64,000 bases of DNA from Erythrobacter sp047872805 (lineage in GTDB: Bacteria; Pseudomonadota; Alphaproteobacteria; Sphingomonadales; Sphingomonadaceae). The stretch covers positions 620,001 to 684,000 of the forward strand of contig NZ_JBLQUK010000001.1 of assembly GCF_047872805.1 (NCBI RefSeq), given 5' to 3'. Shown piece by piece: positions 8,963 through 17,781 of the stretch; position 1 is the stretch's first letter; each line of letters opens with the position of its first letter. Below the pieces are notes generated by a model that saw only the letters and a list, made by a program, of their open reading frames with translations, did not search any database and was not told the origin of the DNA. The translations under genes were made by a program, and so were the position numbers.

Positions 8963-10744
8963 ATGTCGATCAAACTGGCCGTAGCCAAGCTTTCCGCCAC
9001 CGCAGCCGGTGTCGCCCTAATGACGGGCGGCGCGGTGCGCGTGGCCGAGCCGATGAGCACCGACACTCCGCAATTCACAACCGCGGCCGATGGCAAGCTG
9101 GTTCAGGTGTCAGAGCCCCGCTATGTCAAGACCGAGCGTGTGCGCGAATTGCCGCCGCTGCCGGAGCCTGAGCGCCGCCGGATCGTCGAACGCACCATCG
9201 AATGTCAGCCGATCCCGCTCGGCTATGGCCCCGAAGCCGCACCGCTGCCCGCCGGTGCGACGCGCGCCTATATTGACGAAGCCGAATGTCCCCCGATCAC
9301 GCAGCTTGCCTATGCGCCTGCACCGCTGCCCCCGCTTCCGCCCATTCGCGGCGGCGGCGGCTTTGGTGGGCCGCCGGTTGTGATCGGCGGCAGCGGCGGT
9401 TTTGGCGGTTTTGGCGGAGGATTCTTCGGCGGCTTCTTCGGCGGCGGCGGTTCGTCATCGGGCGATGTTGCGGTATCGACCACCACCACAACTTCGGGGG
9501 GCAATTTCAGTTCGACCTCCAGCGGCGGCTCGACATCTTCCTCTTCGGGAGGCAGCGGCGGATCGTCGGGCGATATCAACATCGATATCGACCTCGACAA
9601 TTCGACCTCGACCGGCACGATCTCTTCGACCACGGGCAGCGTGACCTCGACTTCCTCGACGGGAACGATCAGTTCCTCGACCGGGCAGGTGTCATCGAGC
9701 ACTGGCGGGATTTCGACCTCCACCTCGACCACTTCGGGCAATGTTTCGAGTTCGACCGGCGCGGTGTCGAGTTCGACCGGCGCAGTGTCCAGTTCGACTG
9801 GCGCAGTGTCGAGTTCAACGGGTGCGGTTTCGAGCTCCACCGGCGCGGTCTCGAGCAGCTCAGGAAATGTTTCCAGTTCATCCGGCAACGTCTCCAGTTC
9901 ATCCGGCAACGTCTCCAGTTCCTCGGGCAATGTTTCGAGCAGCTCAGGCAACGTTTCCAGTTCCTCGGGCAACGTCTCCAGCAGCTCAGGCAATGTCAGC
10001 AGTTCATCGGGGAATGTATCGACTTCCTCATCGTCCTCGTCGTCCAGTTCGTCGTCGAGCAGCAGTTCCTCGTCGAGCTCGTCTTCGGGCGGCAGCGGTT
10101 CGTCGGGCAGCAGCGGGTCATCGGGCGGCAGCTCGTCGAGTTCGTCCAGCTCCAGCTCCTCGTCGAGCAGCAGCTCCAGTTCGGGCGGCGCGACCAGCGG
10201 CGGTAGCTCTGGCAACATGACCAGTTCGACCAGTTCGTCTTCGTCTTCCAGCAGTTCCTCATCGAGCTCGTCTTCGGGCAGCTCGGGCGGCACCACCACT
10301 GGCGGCAGCACCAGCTATGGCGGAACCACTGGCGGCAGCACGAGCTTTGGCGGGACGTCATCGTCCTCGGGTTCATCGTCTTCGTCGGGCTCCAGCTCGT
10401 CCAGTGGCAGTACCGGCGGTTCGTCGAGTTCCTCGTCGAGCAGTTCCAGTTCGTCGAGCTCCTCTAGTTCATCGGGTTCGTCGGGCAGCACCTCCAGCTT
10501 TGGGGGCAGCACCAGCAGCTCGTCTTCGGGATCGTCGTCATCGAGCAGCTCGGGTTCGTCGAGCTTTGGCGGGACTAGTTCGTCGTCCGGCTCGTCATCA
10601 AGTTCCAGCTCCAGCTCGTCTTCGGGCAGCAGCACCAGCAGCAGTGGGGGAACGGATGTTCCCGCTCCGCCGATGATGATTCTGTTCGGTCTTGCCGCCG
10701 CCGCGATCTTGCGCCGCAAGAAAGACAAAAACGCAACAGCTTAA
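8963..10744 (+). CDS. Ser/Gly-rich repeat surface protein with PEP-CTERM-like tail
   Basis: About 593 residues from ATG 8963 (MSIKLAVAKLSATAAG), which gives a signal peptide; an upstream ATG at 8897 adds a polar leader and is less likely. Residues 30-130 are an ordinary domain with Pro-rich and Cys-containing parts (ERTIECQPIPLGYGPEA, DEAECPPIT). After a Gly-rich stretch, about 400 residues are almost only Ser, Gly and Thr, including tandem heptads SSSTGAV and SSSSGNV. The C-terminus has VPAPP, then a hydrophobic helix and RRKK, the layout of a PEP-CTERM exosortase sorting signal. An exported, processed and perhaps glycosylated cell-surface or matrix protein is inferred. No exosortase gene lies in the window. 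Confidence 0.8.
   Translation: MSIKLAVAKLSATAAGVALMTGGAVRVAEPMSTDTPQFTTAADGKLVQVSEPRYVKTERVRELPPLPEPERRRIVERTIECQPIPLGYGPEAAPLPAGATRAYIDEAECPPITQLAYAPAPLPPLPPIRGGGGFGGPPVVIGGSGGFGGFGGGFFGGFFGGGGSSSGDVAVSTTTTTSGGNFSSTSSGGSTSSSSGGSGGSSGDINIDIDLDNSTSTGTISSTTGSVTSTSSTGTISSSTGQVSSSTGGISTSTSTTSGNVSSSTGAVSSSTGAVSSSTGAVSSSTGAVSSSTGAVSSSSGNVSSSSGNVSSSSGNVSSSSGNVSSSSGNVSSSSGNVSSSSGNVSSSSGNVSTSSSSSSSSSSSSSSSSSSSSSGGSGSSGSSGSSGGSSSSSSSSSSSSSSSSSSGGATSGGSSGNMTSSTSSSSSSSSSSSSSSSGSSGGTTTGGSTSYGGTTGGSTSFGGTSSSSGSSSSSGSSSSSGSTGGSSSSSSSSSSSSSSSSSSGSSGSTSSFGGSTSSSSSGSSSSSSSGSSSFGGTSSSSGSSSSSSSSSSSGSSTSSSGGTDVPAPPMMILFGLAAAAILRRKKDKNATA
9746..10018 (+). repeat. Tandem 21 bp repeats inside the Ser-rich gene
   Basis: About five units encoding SSSTGAV are followed by about eight units encoding SSSSGNV, all in frame and 21 bp long. 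Neighbouring units differ mainly at synonymous positions (TCG/AGC/AGT serine codons). This fits old expansion by slippage followed by drift. The copy number may vary among strains. Confidence 0.85.
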
Positions 10745-10765
10745 GGGCTTACACTAATGCAAAGT

Positions 10766-10794
10766 CACTGCGCAGCCTGTCGGGCTGCGTAGTG
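10766..10794 (+). terminator. Hairpin after the Ser-rich gene
   Basis: CACTGCGCAGCC pairs with GGCTGCGTAGTG with one mismatch around a short TGTCG loop, 21 bp after the stop codon. There is no proper T run after it, so it is a probable but weak intrinsic terminator. It may serve the convergent oxygenase gene as well. Confidence 0.45.
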
Positions 10795-10812
10795 GCGACA
10801 ATTGCGTCTATT

Positions 10813-11529
10813 CTAGTGCAAGTCGTTATTGATCAATCGCCATGGATTTTCGCGGTACCATTTGGTTATGACGTGCTTCACTCCACGCTTGATCGGCAAG
10901 CCGGCGTGGAGTGTGTTAAGGTTTGGTCTGCCATCTGGTGTCATGTTGTTCCAGATCAGCAAACTGCCCACCTCTGGAGCAATCCTTAAACCCAGTTTCG
11001 GGAAGTCGGTTTCACCCCCTTCACGCGGTGCATGCAGGCAAATCATTGCGGTCCAGGTCCGTTGACCCCCGCGCTGCGCTTCGGATTGCCAGTAGCGCTC
11101 GCCAACATGCATATAGTCGTAATGGTGTTTGAATTCCTGTCCGACTTGATACCTTTGTCCCTGCATGCGTTCCGAAAAATGATCATCGATGCCAAGCAGG
11201 TCCGACACATAGAGGTCGATGCTGCGGGTCAGAGGATCGCGCGTATCAAAATGGTGGGTAAAGCTGGTTCGAAAGCCTTCGCGGTAGGTACTTTCGTATA
11301 GGTCCGATGGCTGGGCGCGGCGGTTGATGACCTTTACAATGTCACGGCAATCCCGGCGATTCAGGAAACCGCGAACCCGGAACATTTCCGCCAAGGGGGT
11401 CGAGATGCGCTCTACCGCAGGATGGACTTGCAGTCGCTCACGCACTACTTGCCCGAACCACGCAAGCTTGCGTTGGTCTGGCCTACTTTGAGCGGCGTCA
11501 TCCTGAACAAGAGCCGGAGCGTCAGACAT
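10813..11529 (-). CDS. 2-oxoglutarate/Fe(II) oxygenase, prolyl 4-hydroxylase-like
   Basis: 238 residues with the C-terminal double-stranded beta-helix of the P4H alpha family. The iron ligands are seen as His-x-Asp in KHHYDYM and the distal His in NTLHAGLPIKRG. The 2-oxoglutarate-binding Lys/Arg follows in KRGVKHVITKWYRENPW, where the last residues are a family hallmark. Such enzymes hydroxylate Pro or other residues or small molecules using O2 and 2-oxoglutarate. The substrate is unknown. It is third in a leftward run after acnA and the rhodanese gene (gap 44 bp). Confidence 0.88.
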   Translation of the reverse strand: MSDAPALVQDDAAQSRPDQRKLAWFGQVVRERLQVHPAVERISTPLAEMFRVRGFLNRRDCRDIVKVINRRAQPSDLYESTYREGFRTSFTHHFDTRDPLTRSIDLYVSDLLGIDDHFSERMQGQRYQVGQEFKHHYDYMHVGERYWQSEAQRGGQRTWTAMICLHAPREGGETDFPKLGLRIAPEVGSLLIWNNMTPDGRPNLNTLHAGLPIKRGVKHVITKWYRENPWRLINNDLH

Positions 11530-11573
11530 TGCATTTGACTAGCGCATGCTGGTTAAAATATCGCGTATCGCTA

Positions 11574-12083
11574 TCAGCGACGAACGACCATGCCGCCATT
11601 GGCTTCCCACGCAATGATGCCCCCGGCCAAATGGGGTACCGGTTCTCCGGTAAAGCCCGACAGATTGCGTCCGGCGATCGCGGAACGTCGCCCAGAGCGG
11701 CAATAGAGAATGATCTCTCGCCCAGCGGCCCGTTCAAGCATTGCGGGGCCGGGAGCAAAATCGGCGAGCGGGATGTGCTCTGCTCCCGATATCATGCCCT
11801 CCGCGACTTCTTCATCGGTGCGAACATCGATCAGCCAGACACCGCCGCGCGAAAGGCGCTCCGCGAGTTCATCGACGGTAAGATCGATTACCTCGCTGCT
11901 TTCGCTGGTGAAATCCAACGGCGGAGCGTGAAGTTCGCGGCGAGGCGGGTCGGCGCTTTCCGCCGCATTGGCCAGTTCAAACCCCGGCACAAAGGGCGGC
12001 GCGGGTTCCTCCTTCCCCTCACTCTCTGGCGCGCAGGCGGCAAGAGCCAGCGCGGCGAGAGATAGAGGAAAGGTAAGCCGCAT
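11574..12083 (-). CDS. Rhodanese-domain lipoprotein
   Basis: About 169 residues from ATG 12083 (MRLTFPLSLAALALAAC). The signal peptide ends in a lipobox LAAC, so the mature protein is probably lipid-anchored in the periplasm. A single rhodanese domain follows: WLIDVRTDEEVAEGMISGAEHIPL, then the active-site loop CRSGRRS with the catalytic Cys, then HLAGGIIAWEANGG. Rhodaneses transfer sulfane sulfur, or bind thiols or anions. The role of the periplasmic form is unknown. It starts 14 bp after acnA, so cotranscription is likely. Confidence 0.9.
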   Translation of the reverse strand: MRLTFPLSLAALALAACAPESEGKEEPAPPFVPGFELANAAESADPPRRELHAPPLDFTSESSEVIDLTVDELAERLSRGGVWLIDVRTDEEVAEGMISGAEHIPLADFAPGPAMLERAAGREIILYCRSGRRSAIAGRNLSGFTGEPVPHLAGGIIAWEANGGMVVRR

Positions 12084-12097
12084 TTGGTCCCAGGCTC

Positions 12098-14770
12098 CTA
12101 AGCCGCCAGATTGCGCAGCACGTATTGGAGAATGCCGCCGTGGCGGTAATATTCCATCTCGTTTGCGGTATCGATCCGGCACAGCGCGGTGAAGGTAAAG
12201 ACCGTGCCGTCCTTGCGGGTGACCGCGATTTCGATGTCCTGACCCGGTGAAAGATCGGCCAGCCCGGCGATGCTGAAACTGTCGTCCGATGTCAGGTTCA
12301 GCGTTTCACGCGTCCCGCCGTCTTTGAATTGCAGCGGCAGCACGCCCATGCCGACCAGGTTGGAGCGGTGAATACGTTCAAAACTCTCGACAATCACCGC
12401 GCGCACACCCAGCAGGACGGTGCCCTTTGCCGCCCAGTCACGCGAAGATCCAGTGCCGTATTCCTTGCCGCCGATCACGATCAGCGGGGTGCCATCGGCC
12501 TTGTGCTTCATGGCTGCATCGTAAATCGCCATCTGTTCGCCATTATAGGTGGTCTCTCCGCCCTCGACGCCCGGAACCATTTCATTCTTGATGCGGATAT
12601 TGGCAAAGGTGCCGCGCATCATCACTTCGTGATTGCCGCGCCGCGAGCCGTAGGAATTGAAGTCCTTCTTGGCGACCTGGTTGGCGTTGAGATAGGTGCC
12701 AGCGGGGCTGTCTTCCTTGATCGCGCCAGCGGGTGAAATGTGGTCGGTCGTTACGCTGTCGCCGAGGATCGCCAACGGTTTTGCATCGACAATATCCATG
12801 ACCGGAGCCGGGGTCATGGTCATCCCGTCAAAATAAGGCGGATTGGCGACATAGGTGCTGCCGGCGCGCCATTGATAGGTGTCCGAAGGTTCAACCGTGA
12901 TTGCCTGCCAATGCTCATCGCCGTCATAGACATTGGCGTAGCGCTTCACGAACATCGAACGGTCGATATTGGCGGCGCGGTGCTGCGCGATTTCGGCATT
13001 GCTGGGCCACAGATCGGCGAGCATGACATCGTTGCCTTGCTGATCCTGACCGATGGGGGTAGTGGTGATGTCTTCGGTGACGGTGCCCTTGAGCGCATAG
13101 GCCACGACCAGCGGGGGCGATGCGAGGAAGTTGGCGCGCACATCCTGAGACACGCGGCCTTCGAAATTGCGATTGCCCGACAGGACCGACGCGGCGACAA
13201 TGTCGTTGCCGTTGATCGCCTCGCTGATCGGCGCAGCAAGCGGACCGGAATTGCCGATGCAGGTGGTGCAGCCATAGCCGACAAGGTCAAAACCGATGGC
13301 GTCGAGATCAGCCTGCAGACCTGATTTTACCAGATAATCGGTCACCACCTGCGATCCCGGTGCCAGGCTGGTCTTTACCCATGGCTTGGGCTTGAGGCCT
13401 TTCTCAACCGCTTTCTTGGCGACCAGACCCGCCGCGATCAGCACGTCGGGGTTGGAGGTGTTGGTGCAACTGGTAATCGCGGCGATCACCACGTCGCCAT
13501 CGCCTATGTCGTGATCCAGCCCTTCAACCGGAGCGCGGACCGCGCCGGATTTCTTGTAGACCGCTTTCAAATCATTGTTGAACAGTTCATCAACCTCGGG
13601 AAGGATGACTCGGTCCTGCGGCCGCTTGGGTCCGGCAAGGCTGGGCACGACCGACGAAACATCCAGTTCCAGCGTGTTGGAGAACACCGGTTCGTGCGCC
13701 GGGTCGAACCACATGCCCTGCGCCTTGGCATAGGCTTCGACCAGCGCGAGGTTTTCGTCGCTACGGCCGGTCAGGCTCATGTAATCGATGGTCTTGTCGT
13801 CGATGCCAAAGAACCCGCAGGTCGCGCCATATTCGGGTGCCATGTTGGCGATGGTCGCGCGGTCGGCGAGAGTGAGTGTGGCCACACCTGGACCGTAAAA
13901 TTCGACAAACCGCCCGACCACGCCAACTTCGCGCAGCATCTGCACACAAGTCAGCACCAGGTCGGTCGCGGTCACGCCTTCGGCCATCGCGCCGGTCAGT
14001 TTGAAACCGACGACTTCGGGAATCAACATCGACACCGGCTGGCCCAGCATTGCGGCTTCGGCCTCGATCCCGCCGACGCCCCAACCCAGCACGCCCAGAC
14101 CATTGATCATGGTGGTGTGGCTGTCGGTGCCGACGCAAGTGTCAGGATAGGCGACCATCGCGCCGCTTTCATCCGTGCTGGACCAGATGCCCTGCGCGAT
14201 ATGCTCAAGGTTTACCTGATGGCAAATGCCGGTGCCCGGCGGCACGGCGGAAAAATTCTCGAAGCTTTTCGAGCCCCATTTGAGGAAGTCATAGCGTTCG
14301 GCATTGCGCTCATACTCCAGCGCCATATTGGCTTCCATCGCCTTGGGATGGCCGAATTCATCCACCATCACCGAATGGTCAATGACCAGATTCACGGGTA
14401 CCTGCGGGTTTATCTTCGCCGTGTCGCCGCCCAGCTTCTTGATCGCGTCGCGCATCGCGGCAAGGTCAACGACGCAGGGGACGCCGGTGAAGTCCTGCAG
14501 CAAAACACGCGCGGGGCGATACTGAATTTCATTGCCGGTGACCGGGTTGTCCTGCCAATCAACGATCGCCTGAATGTGTTCGCGCCCGACGGTGAAGCCG
14601 TCATCCTCAAACCGCAGCAGGTTTTCCAGCAGCACCTTCATCGAAATCGGCAGGCGCGAGACATCGCCCAATTGCTCTGCCGCCTTGGCGAGCGAATAAT
14701 AGGCGTAGCTCTGGCCATTCACATCGAGGGTTGAACGGGTGCTTAGCGTGTCCTTGCCGGTGGCTGTCAT
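12098..14770 (-). CDS. acnA: Aconitate hydratase AcnA
   Basis: 890 residues, the normal size for the AcnA/IRP-type aconitase, which interconverts citrate and isocitrate through cis-aconitate in the TCA cycle. Three Cys ligands of the 4Fe-4S cluster are visible: AITSCTNTSNP and GYGCTTCIGNSGPL. Other landmarks are the N-terminal LPISMKVLLENLLR, GVDSH-type PDTCVGTDSHTTMINGLGVLGWGVGG, and the C-terminal swivel domain KEYGTGSSRDWAAKGT with substrate Arg/Ser residues. It heads a leftward group with the rhodanese and the 2OG oxygenase genes. Confidence 0.98.
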   Translation of the reverse strand: MTATGKDTLSTRSTLDVNGQSYAYYSLAKAAEQLGDVSRLPISMKVLLENLLRFEDDGFTVGREHIQAIVDWQDNPVTGNEIQYRPARVLLQDFTGVPCVVDLAAMRDAIKKLGGDTAKINPQVPVNLVIDHSVMVDEFGHPKAMEANMALEYERNAERYDFLKWGSKSFENFSAVPPGTGICHQVNLEHIAQGIWSSTDESGAMVAYPDTCVGTDSHTTMINGLGVLGWGVGGIEAEAAMLGQPVSMLIPEVVGFKLTGAMAEGVTATDLVLTCVQMLREVGVVGRFVEFYGPGVATLTLADRATIANMAPEYGATCGFFGIDDKTIDYMSLTGRSDENLALVEAYAKAQGMWFDPAHEPVFSNTLELDVSSVVPSLAGPKRPQDRVILPEVDELFNNDLKAVYKKSGAVRAPVEGLDHDIGDGDVVIAAITSCTNTSNPDVLIAAGLVAKKAVEKGLKPKPWVKTSLAPGSQVVTDYLVKSGLQADLDAIGFDLVGYGCTTCIGNSGPLAAPISEAINGNDIVAASVLSGNRNFEGRVSQDVRANFLASPPLVVAYALKGTVTEDITTTPIGQDQQGNDVMLADLWPSNAEIAQHRAANIDRSMFVKRYANVYDGDEHWQAITVEPSDTYQWRAGSTYVANPPYFDGMTMTPAPVMDIVDAKPLAILGDSVTTDHISPAGAIKEDSPAGTYLNANQVAKKDFNSYGSRRGNHEVMMRGTFANIRIKNEMVPGVEGGETTYNGEQMAIYDAAMKHKADGTPLIVIGGKEYGTGSSRDWAAKGTVLLGVRAVIVESFERIHRSNLVGMGVLPLQFKDGGTRETLNLTSDDSFSIAGLADLSPGQDIEIAVTRKDGTVFTFTALCRIDTANEMEYYRHGGILQYVLRNLAA

Positions 14771-15037
14771 AGGAAATACCGTCCTTTATGATGGCCGCGC
14801 ATCGCCATGTGCTCCGCGCGGGCGGAATATCTTTGCGGCCCGTGCTAGACTGCGCGGACAAGGTCAAGAGGAAGCCCGAGTTTGCGGGTCTATTGCGAGT
14901 CGATTGCGATATGCGTTTAACCTTCCGTCGCCGCTGACCACCGCTCCGCCCGCCTCTTACAAGTGTTTACTTCACCGCTGCGATCACCCTGTGCCAGAGC
15001 CCAAGGCAGTTGAGGAAATTCTCGGGGGGCGGCAGCG

Positions 15038-15211
15038 GTGGACGAAAGTCAGGATTTCTCCGCAAAACGGGCAAGTCTGACCGCTGGCATTTTCGGCGCT
15101 GTAATGCTGGTGTTTGTCTGCCTTGTGGCCGCCCTCCTGTTTTCGGATTTAGCCGGCAGGAAGACCGGTCAACAATCACCGGAAGCCTCTGTTGAGGCGG
15201 ACGGGAACTAG
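15038..15211 (+). CDS. Candidate small single-pass membrane protein (57 aa)
   Basis: A GTG-started frame encodes 57 residues: a polar N-terminus (VDESQDFSAKRAS), one hydrophobic helix of about 23 residues (LTAGIFGAVMLVFVCLVAALL), a basic patch (RKTG) and an acidic tail. An in-frame TGA lies 27 bases upstream of the GTG, and a G-rich stretch (GGGGGG) serves as a possible ribosome site. The layout suits a small inner-membrane protein with its C-terminus in the cytoplasm. It fills part of an otherwise empty 570 bp gap between acnA and the exporter gene. I recognise no family, so this is a candidate only. Confidence 0.4.
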   Translation: MDESQDFSAKRASLTAGIFGAVMLVFVCLVAALLFSDLAGRKTGQQSPEASVEADGN

Positions 15212-15342
15212 CCGCTTCGTGGTGCAAACAGAGAGAAGCCGACCCGCTTTTCTCTGCTCGGAGCGGAAATGGCCGGAGTCGCTGGCGCATCCCCCCAAAT
15301 TTGCGCTGAGGGCTCCGGTCAACTTTCGGACGAGCGGCCCGA

Positions 15343-16281
15343 TCACCTGCCTTTGCGCGCGGCGATCCAGCATCCGGTCACGATCAGCAAAGTGCCTGCA
15401 AGGGTGGGCAGCGTCACTTCTTCGCGGAAAAACGCCCAGCCGAGCAGGCTTGCCCAGAGAAAACCGGAATATTCGATCGGCACCAGCGCCTGTGCCTCTG
15501 CGCGGGCATAGGCCCATGCAATGGCCATCGCCCCCATCACCGTCAGCGCACCAGCAGCAGCGATCGGCACCAGCGCCTCGGTTACCGGAAACGTGCCCAG
15601 AAACGGCGCGAACAACAACAGCACCAGGCCGCCAATGCCGCTGTGAAACGTCGCAATCTCCAGCGGTCCGGCGAGCTGGCTCTGGCGGCGGATCACAATG
15701 AAATTATAGGCATAGAGCAGCGCCGAAAACAGCAATGACACAAGGCCGAGCGCGGTCTGTTCGTCAAATTCGCCCGTGCCGATCCGCCCGCCCACGATCA
15801 CCAGCGTGCCGACGAAACCGAGGATGCTTGCCAGAATGGCCTTGGGCCGGATCACTTCTCCCAGCAGCACCCGCGCCAGATACAATGCGATCAACGGGGC
15901 GATGAAACTGATCGCGATCGCTTCAGCGAGCGGCAATTTGGTCAGCGCGTAGAAAAAGCTGAGCGCCATGAACGCCGAAACCACGCCGCGCTCCAAGTGA
16001 AGTTTGAACACCGCGCGCGCCGGCCAACCCATTCTTTGCCAGAACCAGAATGGCGCAATGATGGCGGCCCCAATCATGCTGCGCAGCACCGTCGCGGTGT
16101 AGGCTCCGGTCGCCAGCGCGGCGTCTTTCATGAAGGCGTCCATCAATGACAGAAACCCCACCCCGGCTCCCGCCACCACCAGCGGCAGCAACCGGGCAGC
16201 GGGCGAGGTCAGCGTGGCGGGCGAGCGCGGAAGCGGGGGCGGAGCGGCTTGCATGGAATCACGGCCTAGAATGGTTGCCAA
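15343..16281 (-). CDS. EamA/DMT-family membrane transporter
   Basis: 312 residues with about ten hydrophobic helices arranged as two EamA repeats. The first repeat includes SLMDAFMKDAALATGAYTATVLRSMIG and a Pro/Leu-rich ALTKLPLAEAIAISFIAPLIALYLARVLLGE segment typical of RhaT/YdcZ-like exporters. The second ends in EYSGFLWASLLGWAFFREE and a basic tail. The family moves metabolites such as amino acids or nucleotide derivatives, usually outward. The substrate is unknown. The first about 30 residues are polar and Pro-rich, so the start may be slightly downstream (MQAAPPP). Confidence 0.88.
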   Translation of the reverse strand: MATILGRDSMQAAPPPLPRSPATLTSPAARLLPLVVAGAGVGFLSLMDAFMKDAALATGAYTATVLRSMIGAAIIAPFWFWQRMGWPARAVFKLHLERGVVSAFMALSFFYALTKLPLAEAIAISFIAPLIALYLARVLLGEVIRPKAILASILGFVGTLVIVGGRIGTGEFDEQTALGLVSLLFSALLYAYNFIVIRRQSQLAGPLEIATFHSGIGGLVLLLFAPFLGTFPVTEALVPIAAAGALTVMGAMAIAWAYARAEAQALVPIEYSGFLWASLLGWAFFREEVTLPTLAGTLLIVTGCWIAARKGR

Positions 16282-16434
16282 TATTGGTCACGCCCCCACG
16301 CTGCATCTCTTGTGCAGGATTCAGCGAAAGGAAAGGCGAGTTGCTTGATAGAGTCCGGCAAAACAGGATATATCGGCAATCACACGCAATTCTTCGGCCA
16401 TGTTTGGCCTGGTGCGCGTTAAGGGACATCACAC

Positions 16435-17781
16435 ATGCGCAATTGGATCATCACACTGGCAACCGGGATCGCCGGGGCGGCACTGGCCGGGGGCGGTGCG
16501 TTCGCTCAGCAGGAGACTGCCGCGGATGCAAGCTTTGATGAAGCGTTTCCGCAGATGGTTTCCGAGCCCATGGTGCAGGGCGACCTCGCGCCACCTGGTC
16601 CCATGGTGCAGCCCTGGAGCGCGCAAAACCTCGCCGCGCTCATCGCAGTGATCGAGGGGATCGGCGCAGAGGGGCTGGACCCCAAAGATTACAGCCTGCC
16701 CGAATTGCGCGCGCTCGGCACTGCGGGACAATCCGAAGACCGCGATGCGCTGGCATCGAAGGTTTTCGTCTGGCTGGTCGAAGACCTGCGCGATGGCCGG
16801 GCTCCGATGGAGGCGCGCGTGCAGTGGTTTGTGGTCGATCCCGACCGTGACCGGTTCCGCACCAGCGATCTGCTGACTCAGGCGCTCGAAACTGGTGACG
16901 TGGCTGGGACTTTGGCAAAGCTCAATCCGACGCATCCCGATTATGCGCGCCTGCTCGATGAACTGGCTGCGACACCGGCAAGTCAGGCGTCGAAGCGCAA
17001 GCTCATCCGCGCCAATATGGACCGTTGGCGCTGGCTGGCGCGTGATCTTGGCACGCAATATCTCATCACCAACGTGCCCGAATATCAGCTGCGCCTGACC
17101 GTCGGGGATCGGATCATCAGCACTTACCGGACCGTCGTGGGCAAGCCGGGACGCACCGCGACTCCGCAACTTGCTGAAATGGTCGAAGGGGTGGTGTTCA
17201 ACCCCACCTGGACGGTGCCGCAATCAATTGTCATGGGCGAAGGGCTGGGCGCGCGGGTGCTTGGCAACCCTGCATGGGCGCGCGCCAATGGCTATGTCGG
17301 GACCCGCGGGTCCAATGGCTATATTACCGTGGTCCAACAGCCCGGGCCGGGCAATTCGCTGGGCCGGATGAAACTGGAAATGCCCAATCCGCACGCGATT
17401 TTCTTCCACGACACGCCTTCGCGCAATTTGTTTGGCAACGCCAATCGTGCGCTGTCGCATGGCTGTATCCGCACCGAGCGCGCGTTGGAACTGGCGATCA
17501 CCATGGCGATTCTGGGACAGGGCGCGACCCGCGACGAAGCCGTGGCGATTGCGACTTCTGGCGAATACACCAAGGTGCCGATCAAGAAGGAAATGCCCGC
17601 CTATATTACCTATTTCACGATGGCGACTGACATCGAGGGGAACATGCGGAGCTTTGACGACATCTATGGCCGCGATGCGCCGGTGCTGGCGAGCCTCGAC
17701 AAACCGCGCGTGCAGAACCGCTCTGCGACGACCGATGACGAGGTTATCGTGATCGAGAACGATCCGCGCGCGGGGGTTTAA
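16435..17781 (+). CDS. L,D-transpeptidase, YcbB-like
   Basis: 448 residues with a signal peptide (MRNWIITLATGIAGAALAGGGAFAQQ). A helical scaffold domain (about 45-190) is followed by a YkuD catalytic domain. The active-site motif is SHGCIRTERA, with the catalytic Cys at about residue 344 and a preceding HDTPSRNLF segment. YcbB-type enzymes form 3-3 crosslinks in peptidoglycan or attach proteins to it in the periplasm, and resist most beta-lactams except carbapenems. It ends convergently, overlapping by 4 bp the next gene, which encodes a second and unrelated type of L,D-transpeptidase. Confidence 0.92.
   Translation: MRNWIITLATGIAGAALAGGGAFAQQETAADASFDEAFPQMVSEPMVQGDLAPPGPMVQPWSAQNLAALIAVIEGIGAEGLDPKDYSLPELRALGTAGQSEDRDALASKVFVWLVEDLRDGRAPMEARVQWFVVDPDRDRFRTSDLLTQALETGDVAGTLAKLNPTHPDYARLLDELAATPASQASKRKLIRANMDRWRWLARDLGTQYLITNVPEYQLRLTVGDRIISTYRTVVGKPGRTATPQLAEMVEGVVFNPTWTVPQSIVMGEGLGARVLGNPAWARANGYVGTRGSNGYITVVQQPGPGNSLGRMKLEMPNPHAIFFHDTPSRNLFGNANRALSHGCIRTERALELAITMAILGQGATRDEAVAIATSGEYTKVPIKKEMPAYITYFTMATDIEGNMRSFDDIYGRDAPVLASLDKPRVQNRSATTDDEVIVIENDPRAGV

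Noticed and set aside
9310..10311. Long minus-strand frame rich in Glu, Leu and Pro opposite the Ser-rich gene
   Set aside because: It is the mirror of the Ser codon repeats, with no start signal or natural composition.
13511..14734. 407-codon plus-strand frame opposite acnA
   Set aside because: An antisense shadow caused by GC-rich codon structure; acnA on the other strand is certain.
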